A DNA stretch of 64,000 nucleotides, taken from contig CANEVH010000011.1 of the NCBI GenBank assembly GCA_947442105.1, positions 17,524 through 81,523 on the forward strand, written 5' to 3'. This DNA comes from Comamonadaceae bacterium (GTDB lineage Bacteria > Pseudomonadota > Gammaproteobacteria > Burkholderiales > Burkholderiaceae_C). The notes below the pieces were generated by a model. The model saw nothing but the letters and a program-made list of their open reading frames with translations, made no database searches and was not told where the DNA came from. This document shows positions 35,446-44,731 of the stretch, one piece after another. The position numbers and the translations under genes were made by a program. The number at the start of each line of letters is the position of its first letter. Within the stretch, counting starts at the first letter, position 1.

Positions 35446-37043
35446 TGGTAGCCGCGAATGTCTTTGAAAACCAGGCTCAGCGCTGCCCGGCGACCGTCGA
35501 ACACGCGCCCGCCGCTGAGCTGTGCCAGCGTGGCCATCTCGGTGTTGCTGGCCTCGCCAAAGAGGATGGGGAAGATGCGCACCGGCGTGCCGCTGCCCTG
35601 CTGCGACTGGAAGGCCGCCAGGTCTGGCCCTGCCGTGTTTTCGCCATCGGTCAGCAGCACCACGCTCACATAGCGCTCAGGATCCCGCTTTTGTTCGTCC
35701 GCTGCCAGCGCTTGTGCCTCCAGAAGAGCGGCATAAATGCCGGTGCCACCATTGGCCCGCAAGCCATCGGCATAGGCCAGCACCTGCTTGCGTGCGGCCT
35801 CAAGCGAGCGCGGCTCGAAACCCACGCGCACGGGCGGCTCGACGCGGTCGGAGAAGGCGATCAGCACCACGTTCTCGCGGCTCTGGAAGCGCGTGTAGCG
35901 GGCGCTGGCACTGCTGGCGTCCGCGCCGGCCAGTATCTTCAGCGCGCCGCGCATGGCTTCTAGCCGCTCGCCCGCCATGGAGCCGCTGATGTCGAGCACG
36001 AAAATCGACGTTGCCGGGCGCCGCCACACGCCCTGGTAGGCGCCCAGCACGGCGTCCACGACGTCGAGCCGGTTCGGGAAGGTGAGTTCGACCACGGCTG
36101 TTGTGGGCAGGCCAGCGCCCAAGGGCACATCGGCCACCGCCGGGCGCACAAATTCTTGGGCGCTTAGCTGGCGCTGCACGTCGGGCGCTTTGAAGGCACC
36201 GACGAGCCGTGTGTAGTCGTCGCGACGCGCCTCGGCCAGCAGCATCAAGGGGTAGTCGGCCGAGATCACGCCGTCCTTGGGATAGATCAGCGTCAGCTTG
36301 TCGGCGGCGGCCAGCTTTTCGTTGGCGCGCAAGATGACGGCCTCGTAATTGACCATGGCGTCCAGCGCTGAGGGGTCCTTGACAAAGGCCTCGGCCAGCC
36401 AGCCCGAGCTGCCGGCGGTGAGCTTCTGGCCCGACAAGAAGGCCTTGAGCACGGCGCCGTCGACCTCCTGCACCGTCAGGTCCTCGGTCTTGCCAGCCAC
36501 TGCGGAGGCGACGGCGAAGAGCGCGCTCATGCCGGTGTTGCTGCTGGTGGGGTTGGTCATGGCATAGCGCAGGCTGCCCTTGCCAGCGGCCTTGGCGATC
36601 TCGGCCCAGCTTGGCGCCTGGGTGGTCCAGCCCAGGGCTTGGGCCTTGGCCTCTTTGACGCCCAATGCAACCCGCGAATAAAACAGTTTCTCGCGCGCCA
36701 GCGGCTTCGTGGTCAGCGCCAGTGAGGGGTAGGCCCCGTTGGCGGGCAGCATGGCGTCAAAGGCCTCACCGGCGTTGACGCGCTCCACAATGTCCAGCGT
36801 GCCGGCGTAGCTCAAATGCAGGTCCAGGCCCACGCTGCTGGCTGCGGCCTTGAGCGCGGGCTCTAGGTCACGCACCTCAGAACCTGCCAGCACCTTGAAT
36901 ACCTTGGCCGCCGGTGCCGCAGCAGCCGGTGGCGCTTCTTGCTTTTTGCCGCAGGCGTTCAGGCCCAGAAGCATCGCCAGGCCGGCCGCCACCGCCAGGG
37001 CGCCCAGGCCACGGCGGCGGCGCAGCGCAAGCGCTGGTGTCAC
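35442..37043 (-). CDS. Lipoprotein with substrate-binding and vWA domains
   Basis: 533 residues. A lipoprotein signal with lipobox LNAC (Cys about 31) is followed by an extracellular solute-binding fold (about 45-330; FKVLAGSEVRDLEPAL, TNPTSSNTGMSALF) and then a von Willebrand A domain. Its metal site DISGS is at about 353-357 (VLDISGSM), with the other MIDAS parts TGIYAAL and LTDGENT. Such a fusion at the cell surface suggests ligand-dependent adhesion or a sensor. It overlaps both neighbours by four bases, so it belongs to the TelA operon. Confidence 0.82.
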   Translation of the reverse strand: MTPALALRRRRGLGALAVAAGLAMLLGLNACGKKQEAPPAAAAPAAKVFKVLAGSEVRDLEPALKAAASSVGLDLHLSYAGTLDIVERVNAGEAFDAMLPANGAYPSLALTTKPLAREKLFYSRVALGVKEAKAQALGWTTQAPSWAEIAKAAGKGSLRYAMTNPTSSNTGMSALFAVASAVAGKTEDLTVQEVDGAVLKAFLSGQKLTAGSSGWLAEAFVKDPSALDAMVNYEAVILRANEKLAAADKLTLIYPKDGVISADYPLMLLAEARRDDYTRLVGAFKAPDVQRQLSAQEFVRPAVADVPLGAGLPTTAVVELTFPNRLDVVDAVLGAYQGVWRRPATSIFVLDISGSMAGERLEAMRGALKILAGADASSASARYTRFQSRENVVLIAFSDRVEPPVRVGFEPRSLEAARKQVLAYADGLRANGGTGIYAALLEAQALAADEQKRDPERYVSVVLLTDGENTAGPDLAAFQSQQGSGTPVRIFPILFGEASNTEMATLAQLSGGRVFDGRRAALSLVFKDIRGYQ

Positions 37044-38269
37044 AGCCGCACCTCGGTGCTGGTGGACAAGGCCTGTGCGCTTTCCTGGCGTCGCACGCGG
37101 TCAAGGTAGGTGCGTGACTTGTCCAGTTCGCCGCTCAAGGTGTCCACAGTCGTCTGCATCGAACTCAGCGCCTTGGTCTTGAAGTCGGCAATCGCGTCCA
37201 TGCTCTGGTAGACGTTGGCAAAGGCCAGCTGCAGCTTGGCGATGTCGATGGTGCTGCTGGCCGCCTGCGTGTGGATGGCCGTGCTCTGGTCGCGCAGCAT
37301 TTCGCTGGTGCTGGCGATGAGGTTGCCGGTGGTGGTGTTGAGCGCGCTGATCTGGTCGAGCACCAGCTTCTGGTTGGCCAGGGCCTGGGCCACGATGACC
37401 GCAGTGCGCAGCGCCGACACGGTGGTGGTGGTGGCACGGTCCACGCCCTTCATCAGCTCCAGGTTGTTCTTGCGGATCAGGTCCAGCGCCAGGTAGCCTT
37501 GGATATTGACCGCCATCTGCGTCAACAGGTCGGTGACCTTCTGGCGGGTGTAGAACAGCATTTCTTCGCGCACCACGCGCGCCTTCTCGGGGTCGGACGC
37601 CTCCAGAGCCACTGCGCGCGCAGCAAGCTCGCCGTCCAGCTTTTTGCCAATGTGGATGTACTTCTCCAGCCGCTCCATCAGGCCCCAGAGGTTGGCTTTT
37701 TCCGTCTCGATGGCGGCGTTGTCGCGCAGCAGCTCGTCCTTGCCGCGCTTGAGCGACTCAATAATGGCGTTGAGGTGCGCCTGGCTGCTCTGGTACTTGT
37801 CAAAGTAGTCGACCAGCTTGTTGCCCATGGGGATGAAGCCCAGCAGCTTGCGCGCCGAGAACAAGTCGCCCTGGCGCGAGGGGTCTAGGGCCTCGATTTG
37901 GCGGCGCAGGTCGACCAGGCCCTTGCCGATTTCGGCGCCCTTGTCGAACAGACCGTTCTCCAGCGACTTCACGGGCCTCTCCAGCATGCGGTTGGACACC
38001 GAGGCCGATGCCTCAATGTCCTTCACGCCCATGCTGTGGATGCGCTCCACGGCCTCCTTGAACTTCGGGTCTTGGCTGTCGTGCGCGGTAATGTCGTCGA
38101 TGAACTGGCGCACCTGCGTGTCCAGCGCATTCACATCCTCGGCCTTCAAGCGCACGCGGCCGCTGGCAGATTCCACGGGCACAGCCGCCACGGCGGCAGG
38201 CGGCTCCAGCGTAAAGCTCTGCGGCGGCGTGAGTTCGGTGGCCACAGGCGGGGTGAGCGGTGTGTTCAT
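37040..38269 (-). CDS. Toxic anion resistance protein, TelA family
   Basis: 409 residues, mostly helical. The family core (about 55-400) has the wording VNALDTQVRQFIDDITAHDSQDPKFKEAVERI and SVSNRMLERPVKSL, FIPMGNKLVDYFDKYQSSQ. TelA proteins are linked with tellurite and other toxic-anion or antibiotic tolerance, but their mechanism is unknown. There is no signal peptide, so it is cytoplasmic. ATG 38267-38269 is used. It lies 10 bases downstream of the TTG-started gene and overlaps the vWA gene by four bases. Confidence 0.86.
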   Translation of the reverse strand: MNTPLTPPVATELTPPQSFTLEPPAAVAAVPVESASGRVRLKAEDVNALDTQVRQFIDDITAHDSQDPKFKEAVERIHSMGVKDIEASASVSNRMLERPVKSLENGLFDKGAEIGKGLVDLRRQIEALDPSRQGDLFSARKLLGFIPMGNKLVDYFDKYQSSQAHLNAIIESLKRGKDELLRDNAAIETEKANLWGLMERLEKYIHIGKKLDGELAARAVALEASDPEKARVVREEMLFYTRQKVTDLLTQMAVNIQGYLALDLIRKNNLELMKGVDRATTTTVSALRTAVIVAQALANQKLVLDQISALNTTTGNLIASTSEMLRDQSTAIHTQAASSTIDIAKLQLAFANVYQSMDAIADFKTKALSSMQTTVDTLSGELDKSRTYLDRVRRQESAQALSTSTEVRL

Positions 38270-38279
38270 GGGGGTGTCC

Positions 38280-39416
38280 TTACTTGAAGCGGGCCTCAAT
38301 GGCCACAGTCATGCGTTCCAGCCACTCGTAGCTGGGCGGGTCGATCACGTCGACGAGCACCTCGGGCACGGCAATGCCGCGCTGCGCCCACAACTCGGGG
38401 CCGCGCTGCTCGCCGCCGGTGCGGTAGCCGTACTCGTGGGCCAGGGCGCGCAGGACCGGGTCGTTTTCGAGCACCGTGCCCAGGCGTACGCCTGCGGGCG
38501 TGTAGGGCACCAGCACATGCTTGGAATACACGGTGGGCTTGGGGTACATCACGACCATGCCGCCCGCGTCATTGCTCTTGAATTTGTCTGGGTGCTTGAG
38601 CCAGAACTCGATCAGCTGCGACTCGTAGGCCATGAGCAGCGGCGCCTTGCCCATGCCCAGCGCCAGGTAGTCCTCGAAAGGCCCGGCCGAGGACTGTTCT
38701 TGGAAGCCCTGGCGCAGGAAAAGCGGCGCCACCACCGGCAGCACGCGGTCGACGTCCTCTTGGCTTTGCACGATCTGCTGCTTGTTGGCCAGGTAGCTGG
38801 CCAGCGCCAGGTACATGGCTGCACTGTTGGAGGTGCGCACGTCGGTAGAGTTGACGAGCACGGCCTTGCTGGTGGCGAAGGCCTCGCTTTTTTTGAGCTC
38901 GCGCCAGCGTGTGCCCTTGTCCACCAGCGCCATCAGGGCAGGCAGGTCAACGACGTAGTAGACGTCGCCCTGGCGTTCGGCGATGCCGTTAGCCACCAAG
39001 ATTTCCGCGATGGGTCGCCAACTGGCAAACACCATGGGCGTGTAAAAAGGGTTGAAGACGGCAGCCGCCTTGGCCTGTGCCTTCAGCTGCGCAGCCGCTG
39101 GCGCGCCTGAGGGGAAGCCGAAGTCGTACTTGCTGGCGTCATAGCGGGCGGCAATGGCGCGGGAACCGGCTTTTTCGACGCTAACGGTAATACCCTGCGC
39201 GGCCAGGGCTTTGACGACGCGCGGGTCGGCAAAGTAGGCCTCTTTCTCGGAGCCGATAAGCCCGCGCACGCTCACCTGACGGGCTGCTTCTAGCTTGGCA
39301 GTCTGCTGCGCCGTGCGTTCGTCGACCACACGGCTATTGGAATACCAGATACCGCCCGCCACGCCACCGAGCAGCAGCAAAGCGAGGGTGGGAGCTAGCA
39401 ACTTTCGAACTTCCAA
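38280..39416 (-). CDS. Membrane-anchored periplasmic-binding-like protein of the TelA operon
   Basis: 378 residues. A single N-terminal membrane helix (LLAPTLALLLLGGVAGGIWY) anchors a periplasmic substrate-binding-like domain (RGLIGSEKEAYFADPRVVKAL, DFGFPSGAP, LMAYESQLIEFWL). It could be a ligand-binding subunit for the TelA system. The start is TTG at 39414-39416: SD AAGGAG lies six bases upstream, whereas a longer frame starting TTG at 39470 has no such site. It is the first gene of the four-gene minus-strand operon. Its ligand is unknown. Confidence 0.72.
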   Translation of the reverse strand: MEVRKLLAPTLALLLLGGVAGGIWYSNSRVVDERTAQQTAKLEAARQVSVRGLIGSEKEAYFADPRVVKALAAQGITVSVEKAGSRAIAARYDASKYDFGFPSGAPAAAQLKAQAKAAAVFNPFYTPMVFASWRPIAEILVANGIAERQGDVYYVVDLPALMALVDKGTRWRELKKSEAFATSKAVLVNSTDVRTSNSAAMYLALASYLANKQQIVQSQEDVDRVLPVVAPLFLRQGFQEQSSAGPFEDYLALGMGKAPLLMAYESQLIEFWLKHPDKFKSNDAGGMVVMYPKPTVYSKHVLVPYTPAGVRLGTVLENDPVLRALAHEYGYRTGGEQRGPELWAQRGIAVPEVLVDVIDPPSYEWLERMTVAIEARFK

Positions 39417-39568
39417 GAACGCTCTCCTTGTGGGCTGCGGCACAGGCTTGCGGGCGGACCTCGCAAACAAACCTCTCTTGAATCAGTTTATCAGTAGCTT
39501 ATGGAGGCGAGATGATGTGGCGAGATGATCAACCGGCTTCGCTCTGCCTGCGTCAAAACGGGGCGAGG

Positions 39569-39880
39569 TCAGCATGTACCGTCTAAATGTTGTTGAACAC
39601 CCGGCGGTGCGGCACTTCGCAAAAAGTCGGCCAGCCTTTTCCCCGCTTCGTCCTTGAACTCTGCGCCCTGGCCCTCCATGGGAAGCACGCTCGCCATTCG
39701 GTCCATGCGAAAGCTGCGAAACCCCTCACGCACTTCGCACCACGCGGCCAAAGTCCAGACTTTTCCCCAATAAAAGCAGCCCAGTGGCCGCACAAGGCGC
39801 AGCGTTACACGGTCAGCTGCATCCTTGTACTGCACATGGACCTTGCGGTGTGCTTGTACCGCTTCGCTTCCGCATGCGCA
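39569..39880 (-). pseudogene. 3' fragment of a YafY/WYL-type transcriptional regulator
   Basis: The readable frame encodes EAVQAHRKVHVQYKDAADRV, then RPLGCFYWGKVWTLAAWC and RSFRMDRMASVLP and a normal-looking C-terminus, which is the WYL and WCX part of YafY-like repressors. The N-terminal helix-turn-helix and the first half are missing, and upstream the frame is broken. A full protein would be about 230 residues; about 100 remain. It lies beside the imuB relic and is probably decayed. Confidence 0.7.
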
Positions 39881-40656
39881 TCGGAATCGTCAGCGGCCCG
39901 TCGTTCACCGCTTGCACCTGCGCGTCCTCCGTACCGCAAGGGGCTTGAAAGCGCACTGATTTATGCGTTGGTGTGCGCGCTGGTTTGTGCCTTATGCCGA
40001 CACGCAGCCATGCCCTCTTCAGGCAAAAAACGATGCAAGTACCACTGCGCCTTCGCCTGCGGCATCTCCTGCGCAGCGTCCTGTCTCGCCTCCAGGTCAC
40101 CCTTGCCGCCGCTGCCCTGCTTGCTTCCCAGCCGGTCGCAATAAATCCACAACAGGCCGTGGCGCTAGCTGCGGGCGATGAAGTAGTCGCGCAGCGCTGG
40201 GGCTTCGCCTTCTAGCCAACCCGCCTCCAGCCGCTGCGGGCCTACCAACAGGGCCAGCGGGCCGTGGAATTGGGGTTGGGCGTGTTGCACCAGCAGGCTT
40301 TACGGAGTAGCCAGCAGCCAGCTGGGGTAGAGCGCGCCGGGCGCGGGCGATGACGGCAAGTCGGCAATGGGGCTGGCCACTGGGGCCGCACCCCGCGTGC
40401 CCTTGTGCTTGACCCGCTCCAGTGCGCATGGAATTGCTCCTGTCACCGACAGTAGGGCGCTCCACCTTGCAGCGAACAGCAGTAGCGCCTTGCCGGTTCA
40501 ATTGGTACGAGACCTAGTCGGCACCGGGCACCCGCATGTGGGAGTGCCATACTTGGCGAATGCGCGTCTTTACAGTTAAGGAACGCATTATTTTCATGAT
40601 TTAGACGGTTTGTCGCGCCTAATCAGAACAATCAACCTTGAATCGAGTTCTCCTGC
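39881..40656. other. Region of gene relics upstream of ynjB
   Basis: Besides the imuB relic (40020-40412, listed separately) no gene was found. The 200 bases before ynjB are moderately AT-rich and should contain its promoter; no box was picked out with confidence. Confidence 0.55.
40020..40412 (-). pseudogene. Relic of imuB C-terminal part (first relic)
   Basis: About 390 bases closely resemble the last 130 codons of the intact imuB (48637-49010): the readable parts include APVASPIADLPSSPAPGALY, GPQRLEAGWLEGE, DYFIARS and HGLLWIYCDRLG. Two nonsense codons are visible in the parental frame: CAA to TAA in ATPQSL and CAG to TAG in IARSQRH. The end near 40020 diverges (a longer tail), so it is not a recent copy. 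It is a decayed second imuB, cut off near 40412. Confidence 0.85.
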
Positions 40657-41832
40657 ATGAAACTTTCAACGCTCGCTGCCATTGCTATCGCCCTGGGTGT
40701 GTCCACCTGGGCCCAAGCCGACTGGTCGCAGACCCAAAACGAAGCCAAAGGCCAAAAGGTGTATTTCAATGCCTGGGGTGGCAGCGAGGCGACCAACGCC
40801 TACATCGCTTGGGCCGCCAAAGAAGCCAAAACCCGTTATGGCGTTGACGTGCGGCACGTCAAAATCACGGATGCCGCCGAGGTCGTTAAGCGGGTGCAAA
40901 CTGAGGTGGCTGCCGGGCGCACCGGTGACGGCTCTGTGGACCTGATGTGGGTCAATGGAGAAAACTTCCGCAAGCTCAAAAACGGTGGCTTGCTGTTTGG
41001 TCCGTGGGCGCAAAACCTGCCGAACTGGGACCTCGTGGATTTGAACAAGCCCGTGCGCACCGACTTCTCGGTGCCCACCGAAGGCTATGAGTCGCCCTGG
41101 GGCACAGCGCAACTCACCTTTATTGCTGACCGCGCCAAAACACCCACACCCCCGCGCTCTGCAGCCGATTTGCTGGCGTTTGCCAAAGCCCATCCGGGGC
41201 GTGTCAGCTACCCCAAACCGCCTGACTTCCATGGGACGACTTTCGTCAAGCAAATGCTGCTGGAGCTGGCGCCCAACAAAGCCGCATTGCAACAAGCCGT
41301 CACCCCCGCAGCGTTCGTTACCGCAACGCAGCCGCTGTGGGCTTATTTGGACCAGTTGCACCCCAGCCTGTGGCGCAATGGCACAACGTTCCCGGCCAGC
41401 GCAGCCGAGATGCACCGCATGCTGGGTGATGGTGAACTCAAAATGTCGATCACTTTCAACCCCAACGAAGCGGCCAATCTGATTGCCAGCAAACAACTGC
41501 CGGCCACTGCCTACAGTTTTGGATTTACAGGCGGAACCATCGGGAACGTTCATTTTGTGGCGATACCTGTAAACGCACGCGCCAAGGCGGGGGCAGAGGT
41601 GTTTGCCAACTTCCTGCTCTCTGCTGAGGCACAAACCCGCAAGGCCGATATCAGCGTATGGGGCGATGGCACGGTTTTGGATATCAACAAACTTCCGGCG
41701 GCCTCGCAAGCCCTGATTCGCAAAACCGCACCCGGCGCCTTGAATGAGGCGGTACCGACCTTGCCTGAACCACACGCCAGCTGGGTAGAGGCCTTGGAGG
41801 CCGAGTGGCTCAAGCGCTACGGCTCGCGCTAG
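40657..41832 (+). CDS. ynjB: ABC transporter substrate-binding protein (YnjB-like)
   Basis: 391 residues. A signal peptide (about 1-21, ending WAQA) precedes a periplasmic binding fold (KVYFNAWGGSEATNAYIAWA, AAGRTGDGSVDLMWVNGENF, ESPWGTAQLTFI, KPPDFHGTTFVKQMLLELA). It matches the E. coli YnjB group, the binding protein of the ynjBCD importer of unknown substrate. It is the first gene of a transport operon; its stop lies inside the start of the permease gene (27-base overlap). Confidence 0.85.
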   Translation: MKLSTLAAIAIALGVSTWAQADWSQTQNEAKGQKVYFNAWGGSEATNAYIAWAAKEAKTRYGVDVRHVKITDAAEVVKRVQTEVAAGRTGDGSVDLMWVNGENFRKLKNGGLLFGPWAQNLPNWDLVDLNKPVRTDFSVPTEGYESPWGTAQLTFIADRAKTPTPPRSAADLLAFAKAHPGRVSYPKPPDFHGTTFVKQMLLELAPNKAALQQAVTPAAFVTATQPLWAYLDQLHPSLWRNGTTFPASAAEMHRMLGDGELKMSITFNPNEAANLIASKQLPATAYSFGFTGGTIGNVHFVAIPVNARAKAGAEVFANFLLSAEAQTRKADISVWGDGTVLDINKLPAASQALIRKTAPGALNEAVPTLPEPHASWVEALEAEWLKRYGSR

Positions 41833-43466
41833 AGCGAAATTTGCCCAAGCCCCCTGGCAGCCGCGCTGGGCTGCCCTGGCGATGGCTGTCTGCTCTTCCG
41901 GTCTTGCTGATCTTTGGCCCCGTGCTGCCGGGGCTTTATTGGGCCGTAAATCCGGCCTTAGACCCTGCGGTTTGGCAATCCCTGTGGTTTGACGGACAGT
42001 GGGTGCAGGCCTTGCGCTCAACCCTGGTCTCCAGTGTTATCGGCACGGTGCTGGCGTGCGGCATAGCGGGCTTGCTGGCCACGCTGCATTATCCAAGTCA
42101 GTTATGGATGTCGCTCCAGCGACGCTTGCCGCTGCTGCTGTCCGTGCCGCACGCTGCCTTTGCCCTTGGCTTGTTTTTCTTGATCGCGCCTTCCGGTTGG
42201 TTGGCAAGGGCTGTTGCCCATTTCGCGCAATGGACCAGCCCACCCGATTGGGTCACAGTGCAAGACCCCTATGGCCTGAGCCTGGCCTTGGCACTGGCTA
42301 TCAAAGAAAGCTGGTTCTTGCTGTGGGTGCTAGCGGCGGTATTGGGTGAGCAAGCCGTCTCACGCCAGATGGTCATGGGCCGCTCCTTGGGCTACAGCCG
42401 CACGCAAACCTGGCGCTTGGTTGTGTGGCCGCAGTTGCTACCGCGCTTGAAGTGGCCGGTGATGGCAGTGTTTGCTTACGGTCTTTCAGTGGTGGACATG
42501 GCCATCATTCTGGGACCCGGCACACCACCGACTTTGGCAGTTTTGATCTGGCGCTGGTTGACCGACCCCGACCCCGCCCTGCAAGCACGTGGCAGCGCGG
42601 CGTCCCTGATTCTGTTGACTGTGATGCTGGCTTGCGCTCTGGCGGTGCGCGGTCTCGCGTGGCTAATGAAACTGCATCGGCCTTATCCGACGGGGCAGCG
42701 CAAGCCTGCTGCAAGTCCGCGTTGGCCCAGGGTGCACACCCCCCTTTTTTTGCTCGGCTATGCGGTGATGGCTGTGTTGCTGCTTTGGTCTGTGGCGCAG
42801 GAATGGTTTTTTCCGGCACTGCTGCCTGCCGCCGTATCGTTAGAGACTTGGCAACAGGCTGATGGGGCACCGTTTTGGACGACTTTGTGGCTGGCCCTGG
42901 CAGCGAGCTTGCTGTGTTTGCCTGCGGTGCTGGTTTGGCTGGAATGGGGGCCCAAGCGGCTGAACGCGCTGCTGTACCTGCCACTGATCGTGCCGGCCTT
43001 GCCATTGGTCGCCGGACAATATGCTGCTTTGCTGCATGTGCATTTGGACGGCACCGCTGTCGCGCTGGTCTGGAGCCACCTGCTGTGGGTGCTGCCTTAT
43101 ATGATGCTCACACTCATCGGGCCCTATCGGGCGTTTGATCCGCGCCTGATGACCATTGCTCGGGCCTTAGGATATTCGCCTTGGAAGGCCTGCTTGGCCG
43201 TGAAGTGGCCCGTGCTCTTGCGCCCTATTTTGGCGACGCTGGCGCTTGGTTTTGCAGTAAGCGTGGCGCAATACCTGCCCACCCTGTTTGCCGGGGGCGG
43301 TCGTTTCACCACGGTCACGACCGAAGCGGTGGCACTGAGTGCCGGCGGCAACCGGCGGGTGTTAGCGGTGCAGGCATTGCTGCAAATCGCCTTACCCATG
43401 GCGGCCTTTGGCTTGGCGGCGGTCGCCACACACTGGCTTGGGCGACATCGAAAAGGATTGCGTTGA
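41805..43466 (+). CDS. ynjC: ABC transporter permease, two-module (YnjC-like)
   Basis: 553 residues with about twelve membrane helices in two halves, each ending in an EAA-like loop (GRSLGYSRTQTWRLVVWPQLLPRL about 190; ARALGYSPWKACLAVKWPVLLRP about 450). Permeases fused this way occur in YnjC. The GTG start overlaps the binding-protein gene by 27 bases; no better start is evident. The gene ends one base before the ATPase ATG, with which it forms the importer. Confidence 0.85.
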   Translation: MAQALRLALERNLPKPPGSRAGLPWRWLSALPVLLIFGPVLPGLYWAVNPALDPAVWQSLWFDGQWVQALRSTLVSSVIGTVLACGIAGLLATLHYPSQLWMSLQRRLPLLLSVPHAAFALGLFFLIAPSGWLARAVAHFAQWTSPPDWVTVQDPYGLSLALALAIKESWFLLWVLAAVLGEQAVSRQMVMGRSLGYSRTQTWRLVVWPQLLPRLKWPVMAVFAYGLSVVDMAIILGPGTPPTLAVLIWRWLTDPDPALQARGSAASLILLTVMLACALAVRGLAWLMKLHRPYPTGQRKPAASPRWPRVHTPLFLLGYAVMAVLLLWSVAQEWFFPALLPAAVSLETWQQADGAPFWTTLWLALAASLLCLPAVLVWLEWGPKRLNALLYLPLIVPALPLVAGQYAALLHVHLDGTAVALVWSHLLWVLPYMMLTLIGPYRAFDPRLMTIARALGYSPWKACLAVKWPVLLRPILATLALGFAVSVAQYLPTLFAGGGRFTTVTTEAVALSAGGNRRVLAVQALLQIALPMAAFGLAAVATHWLGRHRKGLR

Positions 43467-43467
43467 C

Positions 43468-44115
43468 ATGCTGAACATCAAAAACCTGACGATCTCGAAC
43501 GCGGAGAAGAATCTTTTTTCAGACTTGTCGCTGGCCCTCAACCCCGGCGAGGTCGTGACCCTTACCGGCGTGTCCGGCTCCGGTAAATCGACGCTCTTGA
43601 ACTGGGTGATCGGCGACCTGGACCCCAGCTTTTCTGCCACTGGCGAGCTGTGGCTCAACCAGGTGCGATGCGACACCTTGCCCGTTGAGGCGCGCCGCAT
43701 CGGCCTTTTGTTTCAGGATGACTTGCTGTTTCCCCATTTAAGTGTGGGGCAAAACCTGGCTTTTGCACTGCCTGCCCGGTTCAGGGATGGCAAAGCACGC
43801 CGACAGCGCGTGGAGCAAACTCTGTCAAATATTGGCCTGGATGGTTTTCATGACCGCGACCCGGCCACGCTGTCTGGTGGCCAGCGGGCGCGGGTCAGCC
43901 TGATGCGCACGCTGCTGGCCGAACCTTTGGCGCTCTTGCTGGACGAGCCGTTTTCCAAGTTGGACGCGGTGTTGCGCACCCAGTTTCGCGCCTTTGTGTT
44001 CGAGCAAATTGAACATCAAAACATTCCGACCTTGCTGGTCACCCATGACCCGGCCGATGTGCCACAGGCTGGACGGGTGATCGAAATCAGTGATTGGCAG
44101 CACATCCATGTTTGA
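43468..44115 (+). CDS. ynjD: ABC transporter ATP-binding protein (YnjD-like)
   Basis: 215 residues. Walker A GVSGSGKST (about 35-43), Q-loop LLFQDD, signature LSGGQRARVSLMRTLL (about 137) and Walker B ALLLDEPFSKLDAVLR (about 158) are complete, with the switch His in LVTHDP. It powers the YnjC permease. Its ATG 43468 follows the permease stop by one base; the end overlaps the next gene by eight bases. Confidence 0.92.
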   Translation: MLNIKNLTISNAEKNLFSDLSLALNPGEVVTLTGVSGSGKSTLLNWVIGDLDPSFSATGELWLNQVRCDTLPVEARRIGLLFQDDLLFPHLSVGQNLAFALPARFRDGKARRQRVEQTLSNIGLDGFHDRDPATLSGGQRARVSLMRTLLAEPLALLLDEPFSKLDAVLRTQFRAFVFEQIEHQNIPTLLVTHDPADVPQAGRVIEISDWQHIHV

Positions 44116-44731
44116 TCAAGCCTTAAACAATACGGTGCATCGCCCCCTCAAGCGCGTGGCCGCAAGCCTGATTGCCTGGGGCCTGCGGGCCAATCAAATG
44201 ACCTGGATCGGGTTTGTGCTGGGGCTCACGGCCGTTCCATTGATTGCACTGGGTCAGCCCCAGTGGGCGATTCTCAGCATCGCTCTCAACCGGGTGGCTG
44301 ATGGGCTTGACGGTGCGATGGCACGGCTGACCCGGCCGACCGACCTGGGGGCGTTTTTGGACATTTCCTTAGATTTCCTCTTTTATTCCTCCATTCCACT
44401 GGCCTTTGTGGTGGCGGATCCGGGCAGAAACGGTCTGGCCGGGGCCTTGTTGATCTACAGCTTCATTGGGACCGGCTGCACTTTCCTGGCGTTTGCCGCA
44501 CTGGCAGCTAAACGGGGCATCACGAGCACGGCTTACCCTGGCAAGGGGTTTTATTACCTGGGGGGATTGACCGAGAGCACCGAGACCATTGCGGTTTTTG
44601 TGTTGATGTGCCTTTGCCCCGAGTGGTTCGGTGCACTCGCCTATGGTTTTGCCGCGCTGTGTGCTCTGACGACCATCACCCGGATTGCCGCTGGCATGTC
44701 GGTCTTCCAAGCTGCGGCACCACTTCCGTGA
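44108..44731 (+). CDS. ynjF: CDP-alcohol phosphatidyltransferase family protein (YnjF-like)
   Basis: 207 residues. The family motif, normally D-G-x2-A-R-x8-G-x3-D-x3-D, is read as DGLDGAMARLTRPTDLGAFLDISLD (about 72-96). Several membrane helices follow. The enzyme would transfer a phospho-alcohol group to a lipid acceptor. It is at the position of ynjF in E. coli, where the substrate is likewise unknown. ATG 44108 overlaps ynjD; an earlier ATG (44090) is less likely. Confidence 0.88.
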   Translation: MFDQALNNTVHRPLKRVAASLIAWGLRANQMTWIGFVLGLTAVPLIALGQPQWAILSIALNRVADGLDGAMARLTRPTDLGAFLDISLDFLFYSSIPLAFVVADPGRNGLAGALLIYSFIGTGCTFLAFAALAAKRGITSTAYPGKGFYYLGGLTESTETIAVFVLMCLCPEWFGALAYGFAALCALTTITRIAAGMSVFQAAAPLP

